Shown piece by piece: positions 34,790-43,634 of a DNA stretch of 64,000 nucleotides (positions are counted from its first letter, which is position 1; every line of letters begins with the position of its first letter). The translations under genes were made by a program, and so were the position numbers. This DNA is from Candidatus Saccharimonadota bacterium (lineage in GTDB: Bacteria > Patescibacteriota > Saccharimonadia > Saccharimonadales > Saccharimonadaceae). The notes beneath the pieces were generated by a model, which was not told the origin of the DNA, did no database searches, and was given only the letters and a program-made list of their open reading frames with translations. Where the stretch lies: the NCBI GenBank assembly GCA_017962365.1, contig JAGCVL010000005.1, positions 124,001 through 188,000 on the forward strand, written 5' to 3'.

Positions 34790-35440
34790 CTACTGATCGT
34801 CGATACAGTAAGTACCAGCACCTTCGAGGCGATAGATGATGGCAAAGTGACGAGCAGTATCTCCGACGGCTGTCTCACCATTACATCTAGCACCGGTCAG
34901 TACGTGAACTACATAGTCCATCGTCGTACCGTCTTTTTTCGTTGCATCTCCGCCTGCAACGTACTGCAAATCTTTATATTCTACAGCGCTTCCACCTTCA
35001 CCAATATGCGTAATATCCATCCCATAATATGTACCAGCTGGATCCTGGAACTCGTTTTTCTTATTCGATCCAGCAGTCCCAGCATTCATATAATCTCTTA
35101 TGAATATGCATGACATATTATTGGTGCTTGAACTTTCGCTCTCAGTTTCTGGCCTCTTGCCACAAGCATTGGTGTCGTTGAAATCCTCTGCACCCATGTA
35201 TACTTTAGAGGTAAAAGGCAAGTTCGAACCGGCATTGGTGCCTTGGTTGTTGGTCTGATATTGGACCAACGAGGTATCTACGCGAGCCAAATCATTGCGC
35301 CGCGCCGTATCTCTCTGCGACCTTTGAAGCGCCGGGAGTGCTACGAACACCATGAGGAAGATGAGACCCGCGATAGCAAGCACGAGCACCACTTCGATAA
35401 TGGTGAAGCCCTGTTTAGAGTTGATATTTTGTTTTGCCAT
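34790..35440 (-). CDS. Type IV pilin (major-type)
   Basis: This 216-residue prepilin has a ten-residue leader ending QG, then the cleavage and helix sequence FTIIEVVLVLAIAGLIFLMV with Glu at +5. The globular part holds four or more cysteines. Prepilin peptidase is encoded at 36164-37006. An AAGGA lies eight bases before the ATG. Its segment from TARRNDLARVDTSL to the C-terminal YCIDDQ is repeated in the protein at 62057-63121, which lacks the prepilin leader. Confidence 0.92.
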   Translation of the reverse strand: MAKQNINSKQGFTIIEVVLVLAIAGLIFLMVFVALPALQRSQRDTARRNDLARVDTSLVQYQTNNQGTNAGSNLPFTSKVYMGAEDFNDTNACGKRPETESESSSTNNMSCIFIRDYMNAGTAGSNKKNEFQDPAGTYYGMDITHIGEGGSAVEYKDLQYVAGGDATKKDGTTMDYVVHVLTGARCNGETAVGDTARHFAIIYRLEGAGTYCIDDQ

Positions 35441-35542
35441 ATATAAATCCTTTCTAGATTTTATATCCTACATCACGCAGTCGTAGCATGATATAATCCT
35501 TAAGTTTACTATAGCAAACAAACTTAGAAAAAGCAATAGCGT

Positions 35543-36091
35543 TTAAGTGTTGGCGCAATATCTATCAGAGCGCTCCATCTTGTGGAGAATAGCCACGCTC
35601 TTGGGATTTGCGGAATATACTACATCTATACCCTTGCAGGTTGCATTCTTTACTACATAGATGGTATAAAATTCCGGATCATCCAAGACGTTATTAGCGC
35701 AGCTGCTACCAATGGCATTGGCATCACAATCCATCACAAGTAAATCGTATTTTTCTCCATTTGGGTCGACGAAATTTTCGCCAAGATACCCGCCATAAAA
35801 ATCTTTCCAAGTGACGCCGTCGCCTAAGCCAAATGTCACTTCTTCTCCCTTAATCAGCTCGCCATCCACCGTCATTTCGCCCCCGCCCGATGATGGCAAC
35901 GATCCGCGATTATTATTTGCTTGGTAGCTCTTTAGATTGCTAATAAATTGCAACATCTGGTCTTTTCTTGACGAATCGCGCTGGGTAGCGGTAAGCGCCG
36001 GCACCCCGACGAACACCATCGCCATGATTAAACCTGCCACTGCAAGCACCAATATCACCTCAATCAAAGTAAATCCCTTAAGCTTTCTCAT
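35543..36091 (-). CDS. Type IV pilin (second)
   Basis: This 182-residue prepilin begins MRKLKG followed by FTLIEVILVLAVAGLIMAMV, a standard prepilin cleavage site. The C-terminal domain has four cysteines and ends in CAN-type sequence like the first pilin, but is otherwise diverged. ATG 36091 lies six bases after TATAAT. It is probably a minor pilin or an alternative subunit; the two pilins are separately transcribed. Confidence 0.9.
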   Translation of the reverse strand: MRKLKGFTLIEVILVLAVAGLIMAMVFVGVPALTATQRDSSRKDQMLQFISNLKSYQANNNRGSLPSSGGGEMTVDGELIKGEEVTFGLGDGVTWKDFYGGYLGENFVDPNGEKYDLLVMDCDANAIGSSCANNVLDDPEFYTIYVVKNATCKGIDVVYSANPKSVAILHKMERSDRYCANT

Positions 36092-36163
36092 GTCTCCATT
36101 ATACTGATTTATTTTTGAAAAATCAACCACTAAAGGTCCCTTAGATTATGCTAAAATACTAAT

Positions 36164-37006
36164 ATGGAAATCTTTATTCATTGTTTGATGTTTGTATTTG
36201 GCGCCTGTTTTGGCTCATTCCTTTGTTGCCAAGCGCGCCGTCTAAAGTTGAGGGAAGATAAGAAACCAAAGCTCGGTGCTCGTTCCGTCTGCCCGCACTG
36301 CCTCCATCGGTTAAAATGGTACGAAAATCTCCCCATCATTTCTTGGTTAATCCAAAAAGGGAAGTGCCGTCACTGCCATCGCAAAATCGGCGTCACCGAA
36401 ATCATCTCCGAGCTCGCTACCGGACTTGCTTTCTTGTTTGTTTCAATCGCTTTTTCCAGAGCATCACTGAGCACTGGATTTACTCCGTTTGGACTCTTCC
36501 AGGCAAACACCATCTCTCCACTTAGCTACGCTATTCTAGTCGCCACCATTCTACTTGTACTCTTTTTAATCTTTCTTTCCATCTACGACGGACTTTATGG
36601 CGAGCTTCCAACCTTCGCGCTCATCGCCTCCGCGGTCATCGCGCTAATCATCGTAATTCTTCGCCTCGTCACTGATGGATTCGCTATGCCTCGTGTCGTA
36701 GATACACTCCTCGCCATTATGGTCCTCGGCGGGACCTATCTAGTACTCTACTTAGTTTCCAAAGGCAAATGGGTCGGTGATGGTGACTGGATTTTAGGTT
36801 CCATTATCGCTGCCGTTCTCGGCACCCCTATGCTCGCCCTGATTGTACTTTTCTTATCCAACTTCGCTGCCTGTCTCATCACTTTACCTCTCGTCAAAAA
36901 AACCAAAAACCACAGAATCTACTTCGGGCCTTTTCTAGTCCTCGCCTACATAGTCACGCTTCTTATCGCTAGTACCGGCGTTATGGACTACTTGGTTTCA
37001 CTATGA
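36164..37006 (+). CDS. pilD: Prepilin peptidase / N-methyltransferase
   Basis: This 280-residue membrane protease cleaves and methylates prepilins. It has the N-terminal cytoplasmic zinc-type motif (CPHCLHRLKWYENLPIISW then CRHCHRKI, four cysteines) and about seven membrane helices. Catalytic aspartates are in SIYDGLYGELP and in GDGDWILG-type sequence near residue 207. TGCTAAAAT is six bases before the ATG. Its 3' end overlaps the convergent xer gene by 19 bases. Confidence 0.93.
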   Translation: MEIFIHCLMFVFGACFGSFLCCQARRLKLREDKKPKLGARSVCPHCLHRLKWYENLPIISWLIQKGKCRHCHRKIGVTEIISELATGLAFLFVSIAFSRASLSTGFTPFGLFQANTISPLSYAILVATILLVLFLIFLSIYDGLYGELPTFALIASAVIALIIVILRLVTDGFAMPRVVDTLLAIMVLGGTYLVLYLVSKGKWVGDGDWILGSIIAAVLGTPMLALIVLFLSNFAACLITLPLVKKTKNHRIYFGPFLVLAYIVTLLIASTGVMDYLVSL

Positions 37007-37926
37007 AACTTTTCGTGCACTTCTCTGAGATGCGCATCTGTCACGTGAGTATAAATCTGTGTGGTCGAGATGTCTGCGTGCCCCAGCATTGACTGCACCG
37101 CACGGATGTCCGCGCCATTCATCAAAAGGTCCGTCGCAAATGAGTGACGCAAAGTGTGCGGCGACACGTGCTTTGTAATCCCAGCCAGCCTGGCATATTT
37201 CTCGACAATCCTTTCCACACTTCTTGCCGTCATGCGACGATAATTTCCAGACGTGTCGACGGTCTGAGTATTTCGTGAATTATTTAAAAACAGTGCCGGT
37301 AGGGAATCGGTCCTAGCATCGAGATAGTCCGACACTCTATCCGCACACGCTTCTGAGATAAAAATTGGTCGGTCCTTCGAGCCTTTTCCTCGCACCATAA
37401 ACTCTCTCCGTTCCAGATTGATTGAGTCCCGATTAAGCCCGACAAGCTCCGACACGCGAAGCCCGCCAGAATAAAGCAGTTCAATAATCGCTCGGTCCCT
37501 TAGCCCCGACTCTGTCGATGTATCGATTTGCTCCAGCATATCTTCCACTTCGTCGTAATGCAAAAACGTCACTTGCTTTCGAATTATTTTTGGCAAATCC
37601 ACGAGGGACGGGTCAAGTGATTTTATCTCCCGCCTCGCTAGGTATTTCAAAAAACCTCTCAACGCAATCAGATGATACGCCTGTGTAATCGCTTTAAAAT
37701 CCTCACCCCCAATCTCGGAGCCATACCGATTTAACCTAATCCGATATTTCCTAAGTAGCTCCTTTGTGATCTCTTCCGGTCTTAGCCCATCCTGATTCAA
37801 AATCTCCTGCGCCAGACCATAAAACCTCTCAAGATACAGCTTGTAATTATCAACCGTCTTCTTACTCCGCCCTCCTTCAATCTCCAGGTGCTCCAGAAAA
37901 TCATTAATCAGATTGCTTATATCCAT
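36988..37926 (-). CDS. XerC/XerD-type tyrosine recombinase
   Basis: This 312-residue recombinase has the SAM-like N-terminal domain (residues 1-90) and catalytic domain with RVSEL (first Arg), HTLRHSFATDLL (His and second Arg), LGH and the nucleophile Tyr in TTQIYTHV. It resolves chromosome dimers at dif with FtsK help; an FtsK with a gamma domain is encoded at 18739-20943. ATG 37926 follows TATAAT by six bases. A single Xer may act alone as in XerH/XerS systems; I cannot tell whether a partner exists outside the window. Confidence 0.92.
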   Translation of the reverse strand: MDISNLINDFLEHLEIEGGRSKKTVDNYKLYLERFYGLAQEILNQDGLRPEEITKELLRKYRIRLNRYGSEIGGEDFKAITQAYHLIALRGFLKYLARREIKSLDPSLVDLPKIIRKQVTFLHYDEVEDMLEQIDTSTESGLRDRAIIELLYSGGLRVSELVGLNRDSINLERREFMVRGKGSKDRPIFISEACADRVSDYLDARTDSLPALFLNNSRNTQTVDTSGNYRRMTARSVERIVEKYARLAGITKHVSPHTLRHSFATDLLMNGADIRAVQSMLGHADISTTQIYTHVTDAHLREVHEKFHSETK

Positions 37927-38004
37927 AAAAAAATTATAGCACAAACAAAACAAACCATCGCAATCGAGGAACATGGAGAAATGCGATGGTTTGTTATTGT
38001 TCTG

Positions 38005-39198
38005 TTACTTGCAAAGCTTATAGGCGTCGCGAGTAATCATCACCTCTTCATTGGTCGGTTCTACATATACCGGCACCGTTGAATCATCGGTCGTGATTAT
38101 TCCGCTAGTAATCTCTTTGAAACTTGCAATAGCATTGTTTACTTCGTGATTAATCTTAATCCCGAGTGGAGCGAGAGCCTCGATAATCGCCTCGCGGGTC
38201 GTTGCGCCATTTTCTAGCACGCCGGCCGTGAATACGATTGCGTCCACTTTGCCACCAAGCTCTAGATAGTACTCTGCGATGTAGCGATCAATTCGATCCA
38301 CATACATATCAAGTGCTAGCCGTGCATTTTCATCGCCTTCAGAAATTGCCTTCTCTACGTCACGGTTGTCATTAAATCCGCATACGCCCATTAGACCAGA
38401 TTTCTTATTAAGTGCATTGTCGATCTCGTCGTATTTCATCCCGGCTTCATCGATCATGTACTTAATGATCGACGGGTCAATCGAGCCAGACCTTGTTCCC
38501 ATCATTAGGCCGTCAAGTGGTGTCAGACCCATAGTAGTATCGTAGCTCTTGCCGTCTTTCACCGCAGTAATCGAAGCTCCCGACCCCACATGGCAGATAA
38601 TCAAATTAATTTTTTCTTTGCCGAGTTTCTTTTGCATCAACTCAGTGATGTACTTGTGTGAAGTCCCGTGGAAACCATATTTTCTCACCCCGTACTTTTC
38701 ATACCACTCCATCGGCACTGGATACATAAATTGAACCTTTGGAATCGTCTGATGGAACGCCGTATCAAATACCGCCACCTGTGTAGCGTCTGGCAAAGCT
38801 TTCTGCATCGCTTTGATTCCGGCAATATTTCCAGGATGGTGCAAAGGCGCGAATTTAGTAAATTCCTTGATATCCTTCATCACCTCGTCATCAATCACTA
38901 CCGACTTGGCATATTTCTCACCGCCATGTACTACTCGGTGACCCACGCCACGAATCTCTGACAAATCTTTCACTGCACCATAATTGATTAGCTCTTCGAG
39001 CATGATATTCACGGCATCGACATGATTTTTGACTGGCTTTACTACTTCCGTCTTCTTGCCTTCGTGCTTGATTGTATAAAAACTATCTTCCGCCCCAATC
39101 TTTTCTACATAACCACCGATAATCGACATTTCAGCCGGCATCTCATAAAGTTGGAACTTTAAAGATGACGACCCTGCATTGACGCACAATACTTTCAT
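38005..39198 (-). CDS. ackA: Acetate kinase
   Basis: This 397-residue enzyme interconverts acetyl phosphate and acetate with ADP/ATP and is a key ATP source in fermenting cells. Family blocks: VLCVNAGSSSLKFQL at the start, VFDTAFHQTIP near residue 140, YGFHGTSHKY near residue 165 and GTRSGSIDPSII near residue 265. ATG 39198 has AAAGGAG five bases upstream. It is monocistronic. No phosphotransacetylase is in the window. Confidence 0.95.
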   Translation of the reverse strand: MKVLCVNAGSSSLKFQLYEMPAEMSIIGGYVEKIGAEDSFYTIKHEGKKTEVVKPVKNHVDAVNIMLEELINYGAVKDLSEIRGVGHRVVHGGEKYAKSVVIDDEVMKDIKEFTKFAPLHHPGNIAGIKAMQKALPDATQVAVFDTAFHQTIPKVQFMYPVPMEWYEKYGVRKYGFHGTSHKYITELMQKKLGKEKINLIICHVGSGASITAVKDGKSYDTTMGLTPLDGLMMGTRSGSIDPSIIKYMIDEAGMKYDEIDNALNKKSGLMGVCGFNDNRDVEKAISEGDENARLALDMYVDRIDRYIAEYYLELGGKVDAIVFTAGVLENGATTREAIIEALAPLGIKINHEVNNAIASFKEITSGIITTDDSTVPVYVEPTNEEVMITRDAYKLCK

Positions 39199-39248
39199 TT
39201 TTACTCCTTTATTTTTATATATTATACCACGAAATTTGATTTTTCCTA

Positions 39249-39277
39249 TTGACATATTGTACAATTTTTGTTATCAT
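39249..39277 (+). promoter_or_regulatory. Consensus promoter TTGACA-17-TATCAT
   Basis: TTGACA at 39249-39254 and TATCAT at 39272-39277 with 17 bases between. It points away from ackA and towards the RNA region ending at a strong terminator at 39523. Confidence 0.75.
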
Positions 39278-39283
39278 ATACTC

Positions 39284-39523
39284 AGTCGCAAGATTTTGGG
39301 TCTATCTTGTGGCCAAGGATTGACCACCTTCAACAGAATACTATTCTCCTAAGAAAGACCCTCCGCACCTCTCTACCTCTCTGTTGAACACCATGAAGTT
39401 GTTGGCGAGCTTCATCGGCAAGAGTTTCCCCAAAAAAATGGGTATCGCCAAGGAACATTCTTCATCCGCTCACCACGGTGAGCACCTCCAGTCTCAGCCC
39501 CCGCCATCAGCGGGGGCATTTTA
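39284..39523 (+). ncRNA. Candidate structured small RNA (about 240 bases)
   Basis: The stretch between a consensus promoter and a strong terminator folds into clear pairs: CAAGAT/ATCTTG, TTCAACAG/CTGTTGAA, TTGGCGA/TCGCCAA and CTCACC/GGTGAG. It does not look like tmRNA, RNase P, SRP or 6S to me. A 43-codon frame (39393-39524) starts inside it, without a ribosome site, and its stop is in the terminator; this is probably chance, but a dual-function RNA cannot be excluded. Confidence 0.55.
39497..39523 (+). terminator. Terminator of the candidate RNA
   Basis: GCCCCCGC/GCGGGGGC with a CATCA loop, then ATTTTAA. Confidence 0.9.
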
Positions 39524-39535
39524 ATGCTAGTCTAT

Positions 39536-40276
39536 TTATAACACTTTTTCCAAAAATTCTTTCACGCGCTCGGTCTTTGGGTGTTCAAAGAATTCACTCG
39601 GCTCCCCCTCCTCGATAATCCGGCCCTTATCGAGGAATACTATCCTCGTCGCAATCTCTCTTGCAAAACTCATCTCGTGTGTCACTATCATGATCGTCAT
39701 CCCTTGGCTTGCAAGCTCACGAATTAAAGACAGCACATCACCGATTGACTCTGGATCAAGCGCCGATGTCGGCTCGTCAAAGAGCAATACTTCCGGATTC
39801 ATCATCATCGCCCGCACGATGGCCACCCGCTGCTTCTGCCCACCAGACAGGGAAGCCGGATAGGCATTCATCTTGGATATTAGGCCGATATGTTTCAAAA
39901 GCTCGCGCGCCCGTTTTTCCGCCTCATCTCGTTTCATACGTTTTAGTTTCACTGGCGCTAGCGTCAGATTTTCCATCACCGTCAAATTTGCAATCAAATT
40001 AAAATGCTGAAACACCATCCCTACGTCCTGCCGAATCCGCCGGACGTTTTTTTCTGTCACCACTTCACCATCAAGTATGATTTCACCCGAGGTTGGCTCT
40101 TCCATCCAGTTGATGCATCTGAGGAATGTAGACTTCCCGGACCCACTCGGCCCTAGCACTACCACGCGCTCGCCCTCATTCAGCCGAAAATTAATCCCGT
40201 TTAATACTTTGTTTTTACCAAATGATTTTCTGAGGTCTTTTACCACGAGCTCGGTATTTTTTTGTGTGCCTATCAT
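39536..40276 (-). CDS. Polar amino acid ABC importer, ATP-binding protein
   Basis: This 246-residue ATPase is of the GlnQ/HisP type. Walker A is GPSGSGKST near residue 40, the signature is LSGGQKQRVAIVRAM, Walker B LLFDEPTSALDPE and the H-loop VTHEMSFA, with the family-specific MVFQHFNLIANLTV Q-loop. It overlaps the permease by four bases and is last in the importer operon of binding protein, permease and ATPase. For a biosynthesis-poor cell it supplies amino acids. Confidence 0.95.
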   Translation of the reverse strand: MIGTQKNTELVVKDLRKSFGKNKVLNGINFRLNEGERVVVLGPSGSGKSTFLRCINWMEEPTSGEIILDGEVVTEKNVRRIRQDVGMVFQHFNLIANLTVMENLTLAPVKLKRMKRDEAEKRARELLKHIGLISKMNAYPASLSGGQKQRVAIVRAMMMNPEVLLFDEPTSALDPESIGDVLSLIRELASQGMTIMIVTHEMSFAREIATRIVFLDKGRIIEEGEPSEFFEHPKTERVKEFLEKVL

Positions 40277-40980
40277 TTTTCAGCTCCTCTCATTTCGCTC
40301 TTTCTGAGGCTTTTCTCAACTCTCCTTACAACAAACGTAATCAAATAAATCGTTGCGAGGTAAAATAGCGCCGCCGTCACCATCGGCACGACGTAGCTTG
40401 CCATGTTTTGTCCCGACCCGATGTCTTTTGCCGCCATGTTGAGGTCATACATCCCGACCATACTCACAATCGCCGTCTCCTTAATTACCGTGATGATTTC
40501 GTTCCCAAGCGCTGGGATGATATTTTTTATTGCTTGCGGCGCCACAATTTTAAAGAAAATCGTCGAACGCTTCAAACCTAGCGCCAGTCCCGCCTCTGTC
40601 TGCCCCGGGTCCACCGATTGAATCCCGCTCCGAATCACCTCCGCCGTATAAGCCGCTGAATTTAACCCAAACGCTAGTATCGCGGTAATAATACTCGGGA
40701 ATCCCTTAATCGCAAAAATCACAAAGAACATAATGAATAGCTGCAAAGCCATCGGCGTCCCCCGAATCACTGTGGTATAGACTGTACAAATAAATTTTGG
40801 TATCACCATCCACTTCGTCTTCTTTGCGGTGTCGACTAATGCAATCACTGTGCCGAGTAACACGCCAATCAAAATCGCAAAATACGATATTTGCATGGTT
40901 AGCAAGAATCCATGAAGCAGGGAATCGATATATTCCGGCGTACTAAAAAGCTCTACAATCTTGTCAAAAAACCCGTTCAT
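40273..40980 (-). CDS. Polar amino acid ABC importer, permease
   Basis: A 235-residue permease with five membrane helices and the HisM/GlnP family pieces TVIRGTPMALQLF near residue 73, AYTAEVIRSGIQSVDPGQTEAGLALGL (the EAA loop, about residues 113-140) and APQAIKNIIPALGNEII. It overlaps the ATPase gene by four bases. GGAG lies upstream of the ATG. Confidence 0.93.
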   Translation of the reverse strand: MNGFFDKIVELFSTPEYIDSLLHGFLLTMQISYFAILIGVLLGTVIALVDTAKKTKWMVIPKFICTVYTTVIRGTPMALQLFIMFFVIFAIKGFPSIITAILAFGLNSAAYTAEVIRSGIQSVDPGQTEAGLALGLKRSTIFFKIVAPQAIKNIIPALGNEIITVIKETAIVSMVGMYDLNMAAKDIGSGQNMASYVVPMVTAALFYLATIYLITFVVRRVEKSLRKSEMRGAEK

Positions 40981-41041
40981 CTTAACTTTTTCTCCTTTTC
41001 CACCCCTGTTAGCCTCATGTTTTTCACCACCAAAAACCCGT

Positions 41042-41890
41042 TCATTCTGATAAACCCATATATTTTAATACCAATCGGCCAATCTCGGTCTCGCCTTCAG
41101 AATTTTCAGTGAGCATTTCGGCTAGCACCTCATTAAATGCCTCGAGTAGCTCGCCTCTTTCTTTGTTTACGGCGATTGCATACGACTCACTCACTGGATA
41201 ATCTTCCTCGCGCGTCGCTCCCGAGTAGTATAGTGGCAAAGCCGCCAGACCCGGATTTTTTTCTACGATAAATTTCGCCGCTAGCTCGTCTGCGATTGCA
41301 TAGTCCACGATGTGCGACAAAATTGCATCGGCCGCCAGCTGGTGCGAATCAATGCCTTTGAGCTTTGTATCGGTCCCACGGAGCACGCCATTTTCGATTT
41401 CGTCATCCACGAAAATATATCCAGTACTTCCGACTTGTGTCCCGAGCGTCGCACCCGCTAGTGCCTCCCATACCACATGGTCCCCGCGCAGTGACGGTGG
41501 ATTATCCAAACTGTAAATTACATATTGCACCGAATCATAATAGGGAATTGTAAAATCCACCTTCTCCTCCCTAGCTGGCGTGATGGTGAGTCCGGCCGCT
41601 CCCGCATCCGCAATCCGTCCCGCCTCCACGTTGTCAATAATTACATCAAATTCCACATTTTTGATTTGAATTTTTTTGTTCATTTTTTCGGCCACTCGGT
41701 TTACAATCTCCACGTCCACCCCCACGATTTCCCGATTTTCATAAAATTCAAACGGCGCGAAAAACGCATTTGTTTCCACCACGTAGTCCGCCTCGCCATC
41801 GCCCTGAATTGAAAACCACACGCTCGCCCCCATCCCCGCCGTCACTAGCACAAATACCAACCATAGAATAGCGTGTTTAACCTTATGCAT
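41042..41890 (-). CDS. Polar amino acid ABC importer, substrate-binding protein
   Basis: A 282-residue extracellular solute-binding protein (family 3). An N-terminal hydrophobic helix (about residues 8-28) without a lipobox cysteine suggests it is held in the membrane by an uncleaved anchor. The type II periplasmic-binding fold shows in APFEFYENREIVGVDVEIV, DAGAAGLTITPAREEKVDFTIPYYDS and the C-terminal AIAVNKE. TATAAT six bases before ATG 41890 predicts a leaderless operon mRNA. Confidence 0.92.
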   Translation of the reverse strand: MHKVKHAILWLVFVLVTAGMGASVWFSIQGDGEADYVVETNAFFAPFEFYENREIVGVDVEIVNRVAEKMNKKIQIKNVEFDVIIDNVEAGRIADAGAAGLTITPAREEKVDFTIPYYDSVQYVIYSLDNPPSLRGDHVVWEALAGATLGTQVGSTGYIFVDDEIENGVLRGTDTKLKGIDSHQLAADAILSHIVDYAIADELAAKFIVEKNPGLAALPLYYSGATREEDYPVSESYAIAVNKERGELLEAFNEVLAEMLTENSEGETEIGRLVLKYMGLSE

Positions 41891-41939
41891 AATTCTATTA
41901 TAGCACGCCTGCACCTCATTTGTGATATAATATATATAT

Positions 41940-42015
41940 GGTCCGGTAGCTCAATGGATAGAGCAGTTCCGTCCTAAGGAAAAGGTTGTGCGTTCGACTC
42001 GCACCCGGATCACCA
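41940..42015 (+). tRNA. tRNA-Arg (anticodon CCT)
   Basis: A 76-base tRNA with acceptor GGTCCGG pairing CCGGATC, D-arm TAGCTCAATGG, anticodon loop GTCCTAA and encoded ACCA. TGATATAAT lies just upstream. The next gene starts seven bases after its end. Confidence 0.94.
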
Positions 42016-42021
42016 ATACTT

Positions 42022-43029
42022 ATGACATTGTTTAGTAAAAACGACAACAAAAAAACCGAGCAGGAAAAAGTCGACGAACGCCGCGCTGAAGTTTTGGCCA
42101 AAGGCCGCAAGTTTAAATATCCTCTTCAGTGGACCAAATACCGCGTCGTCGTCAATACTGTTTTGATTGCGGTCATTGTCGTAGCTATTATGCTCGTTAG
42201 CGGCTGGCTTGCGTTATATAGATTTGGCATGACCGATGAATTTCTTTATCGGGTCACAAAATTTGTCCCCACACCGGTCGCCAGCGTCGATGGTGAGACC
42301 GTAGCTTTTTCAGATTACCTCATGTTTTATCGTAGTGGGATTATTTCTATTGAGCGCCAGTCTGGCCAAGTCGACAACGAGGGCAACCTCGACGAGCTCC
42401 GTTCGCAGTACAAGCGTTCCGCTCTAGATCAGGCCGAAGATTACACCTACGCATTAAAACTCGCAAAAGAGCTCGACCTTACGGTCACAGACGAAGAGAT
42501 TGCCTCAGAGTTTTCCCGCCACTTGAGTCTTGGTGGCGTCGAGCGCAGCGAAGATAGCTTCCTCAAGATTATTCGTGAAAATTTTGGTCTCGACAAATCA
42601 GAATACGAACGCATGCTATACCTAAACCTCATCAAGTCTAAAGTTGAAGCCGCCATTGACTTAAATGCCAGCCGTCTTGCCAGCCGTGTCGAATCGATAT
42701 TAAAAGACAACGGCGGCAACTACGCAGCCGTAGCTGAAACTATCGGCAGCGACATCATCTATGAGGAAACTGGCGGCATGGTCCCAACTCAAAACATCGA
42801 CGGTGGCCGCGCCTCTACTGCTTTCCGCCTCGAGCCGGGTGGAGAATCTGGTCGCTTTATTTCGATAAATGGCGACGGTTATTATTTTGTAAAACTTGTC
42901 GACAAGACCGAGACCGAAGTTAACTTCGTTTCCATTAAGATTCCATTCACGGAGTTTAACTCCCGCGTATCCACCCTCCGTGAAGACGGCCTCGTCTCCG
43001 AATTCGTCACCATTACCGACAACGAATAA
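42022..43029 (+). CDS. Membrane-anchored SurA/PrsA-like foldase candidate
   Basis: A 335-residue protein with a charged cytoplasmic N terminus, one membrane helix at about residues 46-68 and a helical extracytoplasmic domain. The segment after the helix (VASVDGETVAFSDYLMFYR) and the helices with DLTVTDEEIASEF resemble the N-terminal chaperone domain of SurA/PrsA peptidyl-prolyl isomerases. The C-terminal half could be a diverged parvulin domain but its active-site motif is unclear. ATG 42022 has no ribosome site and lies right after the tRNA, so it may be translated as a leaderless message after tRNA processing. Confidence 0.65.
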   Translation: MTLFSKNDNKKTEQEKVDERRAEVLAKGRKFKYPLQWTKYRVVVNTVLIAVIVVAIMLVSGWLALYRFGMTDEFLYRVTKFVPTPVASVDGETVAFSDYLMFYRSGIISIERQSGQVDNEGNLDELRSQYKRSALDQAEDYTYALKLAKELDLTVTDEEIASEFSRHLSLGGVERSEDSFLKIIRENFGLDKSEYERMLYLNLIKSKVEAAIDLNASRLASRVESILKDNGGNYAAVAETIGSDIIYEETGGMVPTQNIDGGRASTAFRLEPGGESGRFISINGDGYYFVKLVDKTETEVNFVSIKIPFTEFNSRVSTLREDGLVSEFVTITDNE

Positions 43030-43042
43030 ATCTAACATCATA

Positions 43043-43068
43043 AAAAATAACCACTCGTGGTTATTTTT
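43043..43068. terminator. Bidirectional terminator
   Basis: AAAATAACCAC paired with GTGGTTATTTTT around TC. Confidence 0.88.
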
Positions 43069-43115
43069 GCTTTTTGGTGCACGATTCTCTATGAAGTTCG
43101 TACCTTATCGCTTGT

Positions 43116-43490
43116 CTAATAATTTTGTTTTTGTGGGATAACCCCCCGCACTCCGCCTCTAGGATTAGGCACATCCCCCTTATATCTAGGTATCAAATGA
43201 ACGTGTAGATGCATAATAGATTGTCCAGCTGCTTCACCTAAATTTATCCCAATATTATAAGCGTCAGGATGATATTTTTTATCAACAAATTTTTTTGCTT
43301 CGTCTATAAGATCAAAAATTGCCACCTTTTCTTCTGATGTGGCCCCCCACCAATCCTTAATATGCCTCTTTGGAATAACTTCCAAATGCCCCTCGTTGAC
43401 TGGAAAATTATCAAATCTAGCAATGGCTAAATCATTTTCCAGAAAAAAATCTTTATCGTTAATAACTTTACAAAAAAAACAATCTTCCAT
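43116..43490 (-). CDS. HIT family hydrolase (second)
   Basis: This 124-residue protein has the triad HLHVHLIPRYKGD near residue 95 and the N-terminal CxxC-type ending DCFFCKV, which may bind zinc in this branch. The C-terminal extension PNPRGGVRGVIP is typical of the HIT subgroup seen in many bacteria. It is AT-richer than its neighbours. It sits alone between a terminator and tRNA-Gly. It differs clearly from the HIT protein at 3843-4220. Confidence 0.9.
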   Translation of the reverse strand: MEDCFFCKVINDKDFFLENDLAIARFDNFPVNEGHLEVIPKRHIKDWWGATSEEKVAIFDLIDEAKKFVDKKYHPDAYNIGINLGEAAGQSIMHLHVHLIPRYKGDVPNPRGGVRGVIPQKQNY

Positions 43491-43511
43491 TTCCGCTCCT
43501 ATCTAAATCAA

Positions 43512-43586
43512 TGGTGCGGGTACAGGGAGTCGGACCCTGATCTCATCCTTGGGAAGGATACATAATAGCCGCTATACGATACCCGC
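43512..43586 (-). tRNA. tRNA-Gly (anticodon CCC)
   Basis: A 75-base tRNA with acceptor GCGGGTA pairing TACCCGC, anticodon loop TTCCCAA, T-loop GTCCGAC and encoded ACCA. TGGTATAAT lies nine bases upstream. Confidence 0.93.
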
Positions 43587-43634
43587 GACCTCTCTATTAT
43601 ACCATATTGCTATGAAATATGCTATAATTACTCT

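Noticed and set aside
36988-37926. Integrase of a mobile element
   Set aside because: Sequence and length fit the chromosomal XerC/D type, there is no attachment-site duplication or cargo, and an FtsK with a gamma domain is present.
39393-39524. 43-codon gene inside the 39.3 kb candidate RNA
   Set aside because: No ribosome site, no promoter at the leaderless distance, and the stop falls in the terminator stem. Kept only as a note in the RNA entry.
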